A DNA stretch of 64,000 bases from Sipunculus nudus (Eukaryota; Annelida; Sipuncula; Golfingiida; Sipunculidae), in the NCBI GenBank assembly GCA_026874595.1, contig CM049308.1, forward strand, positions 22,109,867 through 22,173,866. The letters run 5' to 3'. The position numbers and the translations under genes were made by a program. Numbering within the stretch: the stretch's first letter is position 1; the number at the start of each line of letters is the position of its first letter. Positions 12,201 to 22,000 of this stretch are shown piece by piece. Below the pieces are notes generated by a model, which was not told the DNA's origin, ran no database searches, and saw nothing but the letters and a program-made list of their open reading frames with translations.

Positions 12201-15200
12201 GTTCAGAGGCAGACCCATGTACCCTGTCATTCCACTTGAACACAGCTTTTAAACTGAGCCTTACCCTGAGTACTGTTCTTGTGATTGGCTGAATGCTGGC
12301 TTCAATGTCTAAATACGGAATCTGATTGACACATTGCTTTATCTTAGTTCCCATATGCACATGATGGACCATGTGACCGATTTCTTTTGGGTCCATTTCC
12401 TTCAACCTGTCAAGTGTCAACTTTCTTGCTTCAATCTTGTTGCAGATTTCTTGAGGAAGTATGGAAAACTGGCGCAATGGTGTCTCAAAGCCCCACATCC
12501 GTTTCTCCACTGTCTTGCTAAGAGCAAGAAGCCTGCTCGCCATGACAGGCCATCCTTTCTTCAGTGACATTTCAAACAATGATCTAATGATCCTAGCAGC
12601 ATTCTGTGCAACATATGCCATGTCTGACACCAGAGAGAAATTTTCAATTGCTCGTTTGGCCACATATGTTTGTAGCAGGATGTTCACTTTACCATAACTA
12701 TTTTCTGATCCACCAGCAACAGGCAATTCACAGGTCTCATTCAAGTGATAATCCAGCTCCTGCATCTCTTCCTCGCGAACTTTAACTTGTTCAAATTCTT
12801 GGGATTTTGACACCATTGTGAAGACTTTGTCTTCAGTCATCACTGGCTTGAACAATTCATTGAAGACTTCAACTGTGTCATACTTAATATAGAAATGACT
12901 GGCAGTCCTCCCAAGGTCTGTTGGGTGCAGGTACCTTGTCCTTTCATCAAACCTGACCATGCGTGCTTTATCCAATGCTCTTCCGGCACTTATGATTAGT
13001 TCTTCACGGTGTTTTTCAAGGGTGGGATCCTCCTGTAAAGATTGAAAGGGTATCCCATAAACCAAGGGATTGCACCGCATCCTCACATACAGGTAAGTGT
13101 AGCTCAACCATTTGACTGCCTCCTCAACATTTGTCACTGTACCCAAGGAAATCTCTGCATTCAGGTTGTCTGTAAGACTGTTAACAAACTGACTTTCTAT
13201 TGGATTCTGTCTTGTCATCAAGGACAAATAGTGGGAAAGTTTGTCATGAGAAGTAATTATTGTTCCATGGCCCCATGTGTCATACTGTGGACGTCCTGCT
13301 CTACCAAAGATCTGCATCACATCCAAGATCCCAAGGTCAACAAATGCACCCTTCCTGGCATCATAAATTTGAGTACCCTTAATGATTACTGCATGTGCTG
13401 GTAGATTTACACCCCATGCAAGTGTTGCAGTGCATACCAGTACCTTGACCTGACCTGCAGCAAAGTACTTCTCAACCAAGTTGCGGTCCTGTCTCAGCAT
13501 GCCAGCATGGTGGATAGCAAAGCCATCTGGAAATAACTCACGCAGCTGTTTGTTCTTTGATCGCATGATTTGTTTCTGTGCCTCTCCATAAGCTGGACTC
13601 TGTTCTGCCTGGAACAATCTAATGTCGCCATTGTTTTTGGCATACTCACACATTACCGATGCAGTACGAACTGTTTCATTACGTGCATGCACAAACACCA
13701 TGACTTGATGGCCATTCTTCACTTGAGCTACTACTTTCTCATAGCATACAGTGTTCATGTCTTGCAACTGCTGTATACGATTGGAGCTTTTTATCCCAAT
13801 GAATGTCATGCCAAGTGGTACTGGCCTGAACCTGTTGTCAAAGAAAAAGAGGCCTGAATATGGGTTAACATTCAGAAAGCGTGCTACATCCAAATAGTTT
13901 GGAAGTGTGGCTGACAAACCAAGGATTCTTATCATTTTTTGTGATGCCTCTACTTGACGCAATGTTCTCGCAACTAAGCTTTCAATCACTGATCCTCTGT
14001 CATCATGCAACAAGTGAACTTCATCAATGATAAGTAGTCGGACTATCTGGGTAAGGGCCACATCTCCAGTGCTCTTTCTAGTCACAACATCCCACTTTTC
14101 AGGGGTAGTCACAAGCATTTGAGTTTTCATTATTTCTGATTTGGTCAACTGCATATCACCAGTGAGTTCCCGGACACTTATTCCAAGTGGAGCTAATCTT
14201 CCACCAAAATTTCTAACCATTTCAGCTGCAAGAGCTTTCATGGGTGCAACATACACTATTTTGAACTCATCCTTTTTTATTACATTTTGTGACAGATGTT
14301 GTTTGATTTCATGGACTATTGCAAGCATTGCAATGTTGGTCTTGCCAGCTCCAGTTGGGGCACAGATAAGCAAGTTTTCATTACTGTTATAGGCAGTGTC
14401 ATACACAACTGATTGAATACGATTAAGAGTCTTTGTGCCTTTGAAAGCAGTTTGACCAATTTCATCCAGTGATGAAATGGACACCCTATTTTGTCCTACA
14501 TTTGTGGGTGCTTGGTCAGTTGGAGGCAGATCAACCTCTTCACACATTTTATTGTTTTCAACATTGATATTTGCAGGTAACAACAATTTAGCTCCACCAA
14601 TAAATGCTGAAGACTGTCTTGCCTCGGCATAGCTATCATACACATTTGGATATCTTTCTCTCTCTGTGGAGGGTCCTTTGTTAGAAAACAATGGTGCTGT
14701 TGATGCTGCTCTCAGTTCAGCTTCTCGATGTGAACGTAATTGTTCTGTATCAAACCCCAAAGCTTTCATGAAATCATCCTGTTCCATCTCATCGCGTCTA
14801 GCTTTCCTTTCTCGCTTTTCTTCTTTGCGAATCTGTTTGCGGAGTGATTTTTCATGCTGTGACTGTATAGTTACTTGACATCCGTAATTTGGCCGTGAAG
14901 GGTCCTTCTTTTGGGGTGCATTAGAGGATGCCTTGGACAGCATCATACCTGTTGCAACATCATATGTTGCTGCTATGAGCTGCTTTCTATGCTCTATCAA
15001 ACTCTGTATTAATTCAAAACGGTTTCCAAGAAGCTCAAATAAGTCATTCTGCAGTTCTGTGTCTGATTTTCCTGAGCTCAAAAAGTCAAATATGGTGGAA
15101 CACAAGTCCATTATTGTCATACCTGTATCTGCAGAACCAAATGATTTTTCAACTTGCTTTCTAAGCCAATCTGGATCTAATCCATTTTCTTTGGTTTCTT

Positions 15201-15837
15201 CCTTAGCATTTTTCTTTTGGACAAACTTCATACCAAAGTCTTTAACTGGATCTTCTGTTTCCGAATCAGAACTTTGCCAATCATCATCTGAATATTCCAC
15301 TGAACCATTTAAGTCTTCACTAAATTTTATATTTGCTCCGAACCCTTCATTCTTTGAATCGGCAGTATCTTTCGGAGCTTTTGCCACACTCAAACTAATC
15401 AATGTTTTTTCGGGAAGCCATGTGACCATGTGATTAACCAATGTACAGGCCTTAGTAGCGACCCCAGCTGGGAAGGGACCAAACATACCTCGCAGTCTTC
15501 CAGTTTCTTGTTTTCCAACATACTGCGATTCTTTAAATGTTTCAAACAACAATACTGCAGCAGCCTCCATTGTGACTGGATCAGCGTCTTTGCCCACCAT
15601 ATTTCCTGCATATCCATACAGTTCTTTAATGGCAGATTTGATTTCACTTTTGTCAGCCTCAGCATGTTTATGTAAGGTATCACATATACCAGTCCATGAA
15701 GGGCCATCTTTAGCTTGCTGAGCGGCCTGTGCTTTCCGTTTGCTTAACAGCTCATTTTGCTTGACTGCATGCAAACTATCATCTCCTGACACAGAAGAAA
15801 AAGCTCTTAGAGCTCCAGTCAGTCTTGGAAAAGCCAT
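9283..15837 (-). CDS. ASCC3: Activating signal cointegrator 1 complex subunit 3 (Ski2-like dual-cassette helicase), single exon
   Basis: This encodes the ATP-dependent 3'-5' helicase of the ASC-1 complex, which family members use to split collided ribosomes and to unwind DNA for ALKBH3 alkylation repair. The protein is 2184 residues (human about 2200) with two Ski2-type cassettes. Cassette 1 has Walker A GAGKT with Lys499, DEVH at 605-608 and a SAT motif. Cassette 2 has GSGKT with Lys1349, DEIH at 1447-1450 and STA in place of SAT. Each cassette is followed by a Sec63-like region. The N-terminus MAFPRLTGALRAF closely matches the vertebrate start, so I place the start at 15837. An in-frame ATG ten codons upstream (15867) would add MKLTHIGKPV, which has no counterpart. 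The frame has no intron, stop or frameshift, although this gene has dozens of introns in vertebrates. The 5' end faces EXOC5 across 234 bp. Confidence 0.97.
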   Translation of the reverse strand: MAFPRLTGALRAFSSVSGDDSLHAVKQNELLSKRKAQAAQQAKDGPSWTGICDTLHKHAEADKSEIKSAIKELYGYAGNMVGKDADPVTMEAAAVLLFETFKESQYVGKQETGRLRGMFGPFPAGVATKACTLVNHMVTWLPEKTLISLSVAKAPKDTADSKNEGFGANIKFSEDLNGSVEYSDDDWQSSDSETEDPVKDFGMKFVQKKNAKEETKENGLDPDWLRKQVEKSFGSADTGMTIMDLCSTIFDFLSSGKSDTELQNDLFELLGNRFELIQSLIEHRKQLIAATYDVATGMMLSKASSNAPQKKDPSRPNYGCQVTIQSQHEKSLRKQIRKEEKRERKARRDEMEQDDFMKALGFDTEQLRSHREAELRAASTAPLFSNKGPSTERERYPNVYDSYAEARQSSAFIGGAKLLLPANINVENNKMCEEVDLPPTDQAPTNVGQNRVSISSLDEIGQTAFKGTKTLNRIQSVVYDTAYNSNENLLICAPTGAGKTNIAMLAIVHEIKQHLSQNVIKKDEFKIVYVAPMKALAAEMVRNFGGRLAPLGISVRELTGDMQLTKSEIMKTQMLVTTPEKWDVVTRKSTGDVALTQIVRLLIIDEVHLLHDDRGSVIESLVARTLRQVEASQKMIRILGLSATLPNYLDVARFLNVNPYSGLFFFDNRFRPVPLGMTFIGIKSSNRIQQLQDMNTVCYEKVVAQVKNGHQVMVFVHARNETVRTASVMCEYAKNNGDIRLFQAEQSPAYGEAQKQIMRSKNKQLRELFPDGFAIHHAGMLRQDRNLVEKYFAAGQVKVLVCTATLAWGVNLPAHAVIIKGTQIYDARKGAFVDLGILDVMQIFGRAGRPQYDTWGHGTIITSHDKLSHYLSLMTRQNPIESQFVNSLTDNLNAEISLGTVTNVEEAVKWLSYTYLYVRMRCNPLVYGIPFQSLQEDPTLEKHREELIISAGRALDKARMVRFDERTRYLHPTDLGRTASHFYIKYDTVEVFNELFKPVMTEDKVFTMVSKSQEFEQVKVREEEMQELDYHLNETCELPVAGGSENSYGKVNILLQTYVAKRAIENFSLVSDMAYVAQNAARIIRSLFEMSLKKGWPVMASRLLALSKTVEKRMWGFETPLRQFSILPQEICNKIEARKLTLDRLKEMDPKEIGHMVHHVHMGTKIKQCVNQIPYLDIEASIQPITRTVLRVRLSLKAVFKWNDRVHGSASEPFWIWVEDPDNNHMYHSEYFLLHKKHAQARDPQELVFTIPIFEPLPSQYYVRVISDRWIGSDMVSVISFQHLILPEKHPPHTDLLDLQPLPVTALNDSRLEKLYKFTHFNPIQTQIFHVLYHTDSNVLLGAPTGSGKTVAAEMAIFRVFREKPGAKAVYIAPLKALVRERMEDWKARIQGKLGRTVVELTGDVAPDMKAVAKADLIVTTPEKWDGISRSWQTRNYVKSVALLVIDEIHLLGEDRGPVLEVIVSRTNFISSHTSQPVRVVGLSTALANAKDLADWLGITHMGLFNFRPSVRPVPLDVHIHGFPGKHYCPRMSTMNKPTYQAIRQHSPAKPVLIFVASRRQTRLTALDLIAFLAAEDNPKQWLHMPEVEIDNINLGIRDNNLKLTLAFGIGLHHAGLHERDRKVVEELFVNSKIQVLIATSTLAWGVNFPAHLVVVKGTEYYDGKTKRYVDFPITDVLQMMGRAGRPQFDDQGKAVILVHDVKKHFYKKFLYEPFPVESSLLDVLPDHLNAEIVAGTIGSKQDAMDYITWTYFFRRLVMNPSYYNLDDVDHNNINRYLSNLVEKSLLDLESSYCLQIEDDNRTITPGVLGRISSYYYLHHTSVRMFRDELSTDSTIADLIEILANSYEYAELPVRHNEDQINSELAPKVPLEVNPHTYDSSHTKTNLLLQAHFCQLQLPSSDYYTDLKSVMDQAIRIMQAMLDVAADQGWLVCTLRIIGLLQMVLQGRWLNDSSLLMLPHLQPYHVHCFKPQAGMNRKKGFPNLNGPIESIPELIHVCDGHAEALYAMLEGELSPSQIDDVHRVIQQLPIINVNLGIKGWWESGDDKEEREIPKHGGNRHGGEWIMVHADQEYVLNIKLKRLNRMRRKDSKAYAPRYPKPKDEGWFMVLGEVETKEVVALKRVPYVRDASTIPLAFYTPEETGRVIYTLYFMSDSYLGLDQQYDIYLDVIPASIEAQVNSELNI

Positions 15838-16071
15838 GACTGGCTTACCAATGTGTGTTAACTTCAATGTGCTTGTACCATACTGTTGTGCAATTCACGT
15901 CTCGGCCGGTTTGCCTGCCCACTTTGTGGAAACGTCGATCTGCTTTGATGGCGGCTATATTTTGCCGTTTCATGAACACTTCCGGAGGAGTTGTCTCTGA
16001 CGTGAGAGATGTCAAACACTGACTGCCAGATGACAAGATAATAAACATTGGTGGTTCAGCTCGGTTTTGTC
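15838..16071. promoter_or_regulatory. Bidirectional ASCC3/EXOC5 promoter
   Basis: These 234 bp separate the two divergent start codons and are more CpG-rich than the surroundings. They hold a YY1-like GATGGCGGC (15947-15955), an ETS-like ACTTCCGGA (15978-15986) and a CRE-like TGACGTGA (15998-16005). All three are common in housekeeping bidirectional promoters. No clear TATA box serves either gene; a 'ctatatttt' overlaps the YY1 region. A 16-codon upstream ORF for EXOC5 (15972-16022) would exist if transcription begins 5' of it. Site identities are by eye and untested. Confidence 0.7.
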
Positions 16072-16095
16072 ATGTCGATCCAGGAACTAGAACAG
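16072..16095 (+). CDS. EXOC5: EXOC5 first coding exon (8 codons)
   Basis: ATG at 16072 encodes MSIQELEQ and is followed by the donor GTAGAG at 16096. The next exon opens after 'ttatccag' at 17486 with DPFDPDEFVERLAWRT. The joined MSIQELEQ-DPF..EFVERL aligns with the vertebrate start (about a dozen residues before EYIERLVWRT). Both junctions are phase 0. Too short to call alone; the assignment rests on phase, spacing and homology. Confidence 0.8.
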
Positions 16096-19000
16096 GTAGA
16101 GTTATGACAACTGCATTTAAAAACGGACAAGTGAATATTTTGGCAGGAAATACCGATGTTTGTCTGGAAACACTCTGTCAATAAACAAATAATTCAAGTC
16201 TTTATCAGTTGTACTAGTAGCATGCCTTATCAAGGCTTATGAAGTTATGGCATTTTTTTGTCATAATTATGGCTTTATCTGAATTTCAGGTTATGAGCTA
16301 AGAAATAGTTTGTGGCTTAAGACTGACTGACTCTGATCAATGCTAATGACAATACAAGATACATCCCTCCCCTGCCATAACTATTATAAAAATTTAAATA
16401 AAACATAACAACAAATATTTTAATGTTATATGTATGAATGTATAGGCCTATACAGACAGAGAGTAGAGTTAACCTATGTTAGGAAAATTAGTATTGGGCA
16501 ATCGTATCAGGCTGGTGGCAGTGCCATGGCCAGGATCTGTGAGATGTTTAATTGTGTTTTAGATTTATATTTGTATCCATGTGTTCAAATGTTGGCTTCA
16601 CTGTGTATGTATTCATAATACTGTATCATGTATTTTAATTTGTGATATTTATATTTGTGTAATGCTATGAGTGGAATATTAGAAAGAACATAATTTGCTA
16701 GGAATTTTAAATACTGCTCAGTATTTTCTTTAGGCCTGTCTTGGCCTCACAGAAGGAAATAAAAGTCCTGATGTCAACAACACCCAATTTATTGGCAGAA
16801 CAAGAACACCATGGCAAAGTGAACCAGATGTACCATCAGCACATAAAAAAAAAAAGAGTATAATATAAGATGTGTCAAGAACTCACCAGTGGAGTCACGT
16901 GAGCGGAGCTATCTGGGGTTAAAATTTATGGTCTGTCTAGTACAGGACAGTCTTGTAGTCGAGTTATGATAATGTGAGGCCATGACCAGGTCCTAGTCAC
17001 TGCCCTCCAAGACAAAGCCGGAGTTACCACCAACCAAGTCAGAGTCCATACAATTAGGATTCTATGTCTGAGTTCTTGAATGAGTAATAGCTCATTAGGC
17101 CAAAGCTCATTAGGCCATTATTGTTCAATTAAGTTTATCGATCGAAGCTGCAATATTTTTAGTCCAGAAAGAAAGGGGAAATTCCAAGCAAATGTATACA
17201 AACTAGGTCACACTGTAGTGGCCTCGAGCCGGCCTTGGTCCATGTCACTGAGGCCAGAAGGTTCGAGGCTGAGTCTGAGTCACTGAATTCTGAGGCCTAA
17301 TCTGAGTCTGAGGCTGGTGGAACTCAGTATCGAGACCAGCCTCTAGGCCAAGACTGGTCTCAAGACCTCCAGCACTGGTACAGGACACTTCTTTTTCAAT
17401 ATTATTCTATGAATAATTATGTTGAAAGAACAAATGTTTTGTGTTTAATATGTTTTTGTTTGGTATATTATCTCATCTTATCCAGGATCCTTTTGACCCA
17501 GATGAGTTTGTGGAGAGGTTAGCCTGGAGGACCATTGGAAGCTCAGGGAGGGACAATGCAGATCAGTTTGATCCTGTCCTTCTTAAATCCGCCTTCGAGC
17601 GGACAATCTGTGAGCTTAAACAGCGGGACATGATGGTACAAGCCCATGTGGAACAGCTGGAATCACAGTGCAGGGAGGAAGAAAAAGCACATATTCAGAG
17701 AGTAGGACAGATGCACAAACAGAATCAGGTAAAAACACACAGTGATTATATTTTGCCATATGTTACACAGCAAATGTATTTTGGAGGTGGAATGTCTTTA
17801 TAGACATTTATGACAAGCCATTAAATGATCCACTGGGACCAAAATCAATAAGTATGATGACAGGGTGGTTATGTCAAAAGAGTGGTTGTGAGGCAGGTTT
17901 TACTGTACTGGATAATGGTGGAGACTGAATCATTAGAATTCAGATCTGATTAGATATCAGGCTCAATTAAATCTTGGATACATTCATTAAATAGATCAAC
18001 CATTAGTTTGTTTTTATTTATTTTTGCTGAGAATATTGCATTTGATTAATTCAACATATAAAACATTCATTTGTCTTTTGTGTAATAGAGTCTAGACGAA
18101 ATTATAACTTGATAATCCCTTAAAATAAAACTTCTTCTATTTACCCTATGATTATACTGTTGGCTTTAAAATTTCTAAAATTTACTAACATATCAGTAGT
18201 TAACATTGTAGCAGAAATGCTTTTAACTCTTGTCTTTGTGGCATGTCTCAGCATATTAGCATGTTTTGTTAGTGAGTGAATTGTTAAAATAAGTATGAAG
18301 GGATCACATCGGTGACAATTTCGTAACTTAACCTGTAAATTTCACATTTTAAGTGACACTCACAAGAAGATTTCAGCATCCAAAGCTCTCTTGGAGACAA
18401 GGTCAGTGGGTGGGAATCAAGAACTTAATAATTCATTGATATTAGTGTTTACATTTTTTTAAATTTTTATTGTTTTAGGCTGCTGCAGACAGATTTCAAG
18501 AACTTGATGAGAAGATAAACTTCGTAGCAACAAAAGTGGTTCACCTTGGTGACCAGCTGGAGGGTGTAAACACTCCACGAGCTCGGGCTGCTGAGGCCCA
18601 GAGATTGATGGATCATTTTTCTGAATTCATGGCAATTGGACCACTAAAATCGCCAATATTTGCAGAACAGGTTCAGGTTAGTGCAAAGATTTATAAGCTG
18701 TTATCATGTCTTTACATCTGTTTTGATATGCCCATCTATGACGGGGTATATTATGATATACCCACGGTCCATCTGTCTGTCTGTTGATTATTAGTGTCTC
18801 CACAATAACGTACTGGGGCTTTGATGGATTTTCACAAAACTAACCATAACTATTTATCTCGCCCAAGTTATTTATTAAGATCAGAGGTCACTGGGCTACT
18901 TTGTGGTGTTGCTATGATAACTATACAGGAATATTAACCAGTACAGTTTCTCATCTGAATTACATTCTAGGCAAAATTCATACATATTTAATGAAGTCAG

Positions 19001-22000
19001 AGGTCACAAGATATGTGACGGGCGTATCATGTACCATTTCTTTTGTTCTTGTCTGCCATAGATGTTAGATGATGATACAGCATTATGATTCATGTTCTCT
19101 TTTGCATCCTCATCATTTGGATGCTATCCATTATGGATTCTGAATTTCTGTCTATAATCAAACTGATGTCTATGCAGACCATGTTAGCAAAACAATATCT
19201 GAGACCTTGAAAAGTGGAGTGGTCCTGTTCAAGGGGTGTTCATGAGGCAAGGTTAATTTTCTCATATCTTTCATGTATCAATTGTAAGGTCATATGATGA
19301 ATATCATTTTTTTTCTTGAATGCTACGTATGTATAAAATTTGCAAATTTAATTTATTCCATTGCCTCTTTGGTCTTGTTCTTTCCCAGTGAAAAAAAAAC
19401 ATGAAAAATAATTATTCTGGGAGAATGAATAATGTCGTATTAGAATATCTGCTGTCTAAATAAAGTCATTTGTGTGAACTCTGAGACATCACTTAAATAT
19501 CATTGCGCAAAATATAAGGCTCAGTGACTTATCATAGGATGCTGTTTAAGACTGATTGATGGAATCAATCTGAAGGCTTCAACCCTTTCCTGTTTACATT
19601 TATTTTAGATTTCGGACAAAATCTAACACAATTCACATTTATGTTACAAGCAATATCTTTTTCATCTTTAATATAAACTATCTTTACCAAATTTTCAAGA
19701 GTTTTTACTGAAGAGTTTGTTTAAGGTTATGGGAATGCTTAAAACATAAAATTATACATGCAATATATTTGACCTGACAGAATCTAGCTATACTAGGGAG
19801 TCAGTTCTCGATGCCAATCTGAAGGCCCTTTAGTGAGCCTTGAACAGTGCACTGATACATCACAGTGTAAAGTCAACTATCATATATGAGTATGATCAGG
19901 TGTCCCCTATTAATACTTTGATATGTGACCATCTTAAACAGGGCCCGTACGCCTTTTTATAGCCTGAAGCCAAAAACTAAAGTTAAACCAGAATGGCTTA
20001 GGAAAATGTCAAGTGATTAAAGTACTGGCGATGTAATACCTTTGCCCACATTCAATGTAAGTTTTCATAAAAATGTGACTAAAGTAACACCAATATGGCT
20101 AAAAATTAATTTTTGTGGCTAAAATTTTGGCTAAAATTTTTTTTGAGGGGGAGTGGCCCTGCTAAAGAAAGCCAGGCATTTAACTGGTGACCTCTAGCAT
20201 GTACAGCAGTACCTGTCGTTAGGGGACTTCTGTGGGATATACCTACTGTGGTATATTGTCCAGGAATGAGTTAAAGGGACATAATCAGGAGCAATGTTAT
20301 GCCTACTCTTTCACACTATCAGTTCAGTTTTGCTTCAATCAAAAGTTTCCCAGCAAAACCACTCCAACACACAGTCCCAGTACCTCGTATATAGCTGTTA
20401 AACACCTTGTTATGGGTTTGCGTGTTGGTAAACACAGTCCTCATGTGTCTGTTTACCATAACGCCCCATGACCAGAGGACCAATTGTGAGCCTTAACAGG
20501 CGGTGTTTCAGCCAGCAGGAACATGTATTACATTTTTTGGGCTAAGTCAGTCAGGGCATCTCCTGATTGACGTGTTATGGCGGGGTGATGCACGTGCTGT
20601 GTTAATGTTGACACCTTTGATTGCTCCAAATCCACTGTTATTAACACTCATTAACAGGAGTAAGCAAACGGTTTCAGGGCAATATTTTGTCAGGTACAAA
20701 TTTATTTTAATGGGAAGAATCTATTTTTTGTGTTAATTCAACATGGTTTATAGGTGATTGGGCCACTTTAACTGGCATCTGATTTCTAATATTTGAACAA
20801 TCAGATCAATTGGACAGGCTGTGGTTTTCCTGCACAAAAAATATTTTGGTCTTTTAAAATTCAGTGTTTATCTCAGCTACTTAAATCTCATTTCCATTAA
20901 AACGTATGACATCAGTTTTTTCGTCTGTTTATTACATTATAGCTTGCATTGATGTTTGCTTACACGTTTGCTTGACCATGTTTTGAGATTGTGAGGTATC
21001 AGTGTGTATTATAATTCTGTTCGCTGGTAATGTTATTAGTTTCAGGTGAAAAATTCATCATCAGCTTATCATAACATTAGTTTCAGGTTAATGACTCGTC
21101 TGATCTGGTAAGATCAATGTGCTGATATGTAATCCCTCTGATATTTGATCTGCCACCTGCACAAAAACCTTACATAGCAGAATAAGAACCCAGAATTTTA
21201 AAACGCTAAATATATGTACAGATCATAATTCAGCCTCTTCCCATCACCTTGTCACAAGAAACATTGATAAGGATAAGTATAATTTTGTCAATCCCATGGT
21301 GAAGTATCTGCTGCTAGACTGGAAATATACAGATACAAAATCTATGAGATTTGAGCCAATGTAAGGCATGCATTGGATGAATGTATATAAATGATTTGAC
21401 CCCATTAAATTGTTTTCCCTCATATTATTTATAGAATTAATTATAAGGATCTGCAGGATGAACAAGAGTGTAGCGCTTTGATCAGGCCTCATTCTTGTTG
21501 AGCTGTGTTTATGTATCTAGTCAACTAGTACTATCATCCCATGTTTTTCTGCCTGTCAAAAATTGAAAGCTAGGATATCAAATCTATCATGCACTTGATA
21601 TTTAGCTGTCCTCAGCTGTCCAACCCTTGTGACTGATATCTCGATTCAGCCATGTGTCATATTGGAATTGATATGTGAATTGAAATTGTAAAGCATAGCC
21701 CAAAACAAAAACACACCCTGGAATTTGACTAACTGTAGAAATAAGATAAAAAGATAAGAAAAATTAATATCATCAATATGGATAATGGATAAAGAACAGT
21801 AACAGTGGAACCTGAGAAAAAAGGTCTTAATTCATATAATGGCCTGAATTGATAGATTATTTTATTAGACATAATAGTTAAAACCAATGTACATGACTAT
21901 AGTTAAATCAAGAGTAGCCTAATTGGTCTTTGTAGCAGGTGGTCTTGTTAGACAAATGGTCTTTAAGACAGGTTCAACTGTATTTAGGAATAAGAATCTG

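Noticed and set aside
15399-15707. 102-codon minus-strand ORF and several plus-strand ORFs inside 9283-15837
   Set aside because: Alternative-frame shadows of the ASCC3 coding sequence.
18670-18676. Alternative EXOC5 exon 3 donor six bases upstream and alternative exon 4 acceptor (after ttgcag)
   Set aside because: The chosen pair (donor GTTAGT at 18677, acceptor before 23088) keeps the residue spacing seen in vertebrate Sec10; the alternatives shorten it.
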